A stretch of 64,000 nt of DNA from Pseudooceanicola batsensis HTCC2597 (GTDB lineage: Bacteria; Pseudomonadota; Alphaproteobacteria; Rhodobacterales; Rhodobacteraceae). This document shows positions 62,840 to 64,000 of the stretch, one piece after another (within the stretch, counting starts at the first letter, position 1; every line of letters begins with the position of its first letter). The stretch lies in the NCBI RefSeq assembly GCF_000152725.1, contig NZ_CH724131.1, positions 3,313,648 through 3,377,647 of the forward strand. The letters run 5' to 3'. Below the pieces are notes generated by a model. That model saw only the letters and a program-made list of their open reading frames with translations, did no database searches and had not been told where the DNA came from. The position numbers were made by a program, and so were the translations under genes.

Positions 62840-63150
62840 GGGGTCTTCTCCATGTGAGGAACAGTTCCACGAGCAAACGACATGCCGCGGCGCAGCGCAA
62901 GGGGCGAATTTGCCAAGTGCAAAGTGTCCGTGGTCCGGATTGCGAAGAAAGCAAAGTGAAGGCGTGGTTCCAGACCTGCCACCGGTCCTTGCGCGGATTC
63001 CGGGCGAAGCCGCCATGCGCACGCCGAACCGCCCCCCGTCCCGGGCGGCGCCGCGTCGCTGGTCGCAAGAAGCGCTTTGCGTCTACACGATTGGACAGAT
63101 CGCGTGGTCCGGCCGTTCGGGTGCCACCCCGCGGATCGGCGCCCGCGTGG
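62840..63150. other. Gap between pyc and the alpha-hydroxy-acid dehydrogenase gene
   Basis: These 311 bases lie upstream of pyc and downstream of the next minus-strand gene and should contain the pyc promoter. I see no convincing boxes, terminator hairpin or small gene. Confidence 0.4.
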
Positions 63151-64000
63151 CTATCTGCGGCCGGCGTAATCGTCCCAGAGCCGCCCGCGCGCCTCTTCGG
63201 GGCGCGAGATCCCCATCTGGATCATGCCCGAGGTCACGTCTTCGGTCAGGATATGCGTCACATGCGCGGCCCCGCGGGCGCCAAAGGACGCCACGCCCCA
63301 GAGCCAGGGCCGCCCGAGCATCACGAAATCCGCGCCGAGCGCGATGGCCCGCAGCACGTCCAGCCCCGACTCCACCGCGCCGTCGAAGATCAGCGGATAG
63401 TCCGGCCCCACGGCCGCGCGTACCAGCGGCAGGGCGGCGGCGGAACCGGGCGCGCCGTCGAACTGCCGCCCCCCGTGGTTCGACACCCACACCGCATCGA
63501 CGCCCAGATCGCGCAGCATAACCGCATCGCCCGGCACGAGCACCCCCTTGGCCACCACCGGCCCGTCCCACATGTCGCGCAGCCGTTTCAGCAGGTCCCG
63601 GTCGGGCGCGGCGTGGGGTGCCAGTCCGACATGCCGCGCCGGTTCATGCGGCGAGGCGTATTTCGCCAGCCCCCGCACGCTCGGCGTTCCGGCCCGCGCG
63701 ACCGCCACCGCCCAGTGCGGCCGCAGCACCGACTGGAGGAACAGCCGCGGCGTGATCCGGGGCGGCGTCGTCAACCCGCCCCGCCTCTGCCGCTCGCGCC
63801 GGGAGGGGCCGGGCACATCGACCGTCAGGACGAGCGTATGAAATCCCGCGTCCTTCGCCCGTTTCAGCAGGTCCTCGCAATGCTCGGGATCGCGCGGCGG
63901 ATAGAGCTGGAACCACCCCTGATCCCCCAGATGCGGCGCCACGTCCTCGACCGAGGCGGCGGCCACGGTGGAGAGCCCGAAGGGCAGGTTCCGCGCCGCG
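63151..64000 (-). CDS. FMN-dependent alpha-hydroxy-acid dehydrogenase, C-terminal part (runs off window)
   Basis: About 283 codons are visible and the frame remains open to the right edge, so the N-terminal about 90-110 residues are missing. The visible chain starts at NLPFGLSTVAAASVEDVA and contains WFQLYPPRD, TLVLTVDVPGPSRRERQRR and VVAKGVLVPGDA. It also has VWVSNHGGRQFDGAPG with the catalytic His and flavin-site Arg, then IFDGAVESGLDVLRAIALGAD and MLGRPWLWG. This is the glycolate oxidase/L-lactate dehydrogenase/mandelate dehydrogenase family. L-lactate is a reasonable guess but the substrate cannot be decided. It oxidises a 2-hydroxy acid to a 2-oxo acid using FMN. Confidence 0.92.
   Translation of the reverse strand, partial: AARNLPFGLSTVAAASVEDVAPHLGDQGWFQLYPPRDPEHCEDLLKRAKDAGFHTLVLTVDVPGPSRRERQRRGGLTTPPRITPRLFLQSVLRPHWAVAVARAGTPSVRGLAKYASPHEPARHVGLAPHAAPDRDLLKRLRDMWDGPVVAKGVLVPGDAVMLRDLGVDAVWVSNHGGRQFDGAPGSAAALPLVRAAVGPDYPLIFDGAVESGLDVLRAIALGADFVMLGRPWLWGVASFGARGAAHVTHILTEDVTSGMIQMGISRPEEARGRLWDDYAGRR

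Overview
The window is GC-rich DNA from an alphaproteobacterium, most likely a marine Rhodobacteraceae/roseobacter-type organism. This rests on a VPLPA-CTERM-type protein, a divergent Lrp-type regulator next to a bifunctional putA without an N-terminal DNA-binding domain, a single-chain pyruvate carboxylase, and GTG starts with short intergenic spacing. No 16S or other taxonomic marker is present, so this is an inference.

Region 1 (about 1-44,820) is dominated by one gene of 36.6 kb (1182-37778) encoding about 12,198 residues (roughly 1.3 MDa). The protein starts with a short LEPRxLLSAD motif and has no classical signal peptide. It then carries about 12 pairs of PPC-like beta-sandwich repeats with three LamG-type modules, about 17 CARDB-like repeats, beta-propellers, about 8 putative-Ig repeats, an RHS/YD-like stretch, dockerins, a glycine-zipper hydrophobic segment, a lipase-like GHSRG motif, a degenerate matrixin motif, cohesin modules and an FG-rich segment. 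Five genes follow on the same strand with tiny gaps or overlaps: a DUF3467 protein, a VPLPA-CTERM surface protein, a GAF-HlyD fusion, a PqqD-M50-HlyD fusion and a shortened SecA-like ATPase. A small HlyD-type adaptor is divergent at the left. I propose this as a dedicated export/processing locus for the giant protein. The giant gene and the VPLPA-CTERM gene share a strikingly similar leader sequence.

Region 2 (44,900-49,600) is a polyamine-type ABC importer operon (ATPase, two permeases, binding protein). It is riddled with GC-rich palindromic repeats: five tandem 120-bp units between the ATPase and the first permease, a repeat-like stretch translated into the N-terminus of the second permease, and four 49-bp units after the binding-protein gene.

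Region 3 (49,900-57,800) holds a 930-residue eukaryotic-like Ser/Thr kinase of unknown role, possibly preceded by a small overlapping ORF. Next come an Lrp-family regulator divergent from putA (proline to glutamate), and a membrane-anchored TlpA-type thioredoxin convergent with putA.

Region 4 (57,900-58,940) is a tRNA-Gly(GCC) gene with its terminator. A 37-bp duplication of its 3' end lies 962 bp away and brackets a small island with one hypothetical gene and no integrase. Region 5 (59,400-64,000) has pyruvate carboxylase and the C-terminal part of an FMN-dependent alpha-hydroxy-acid dehydrogenase running off the right edge.
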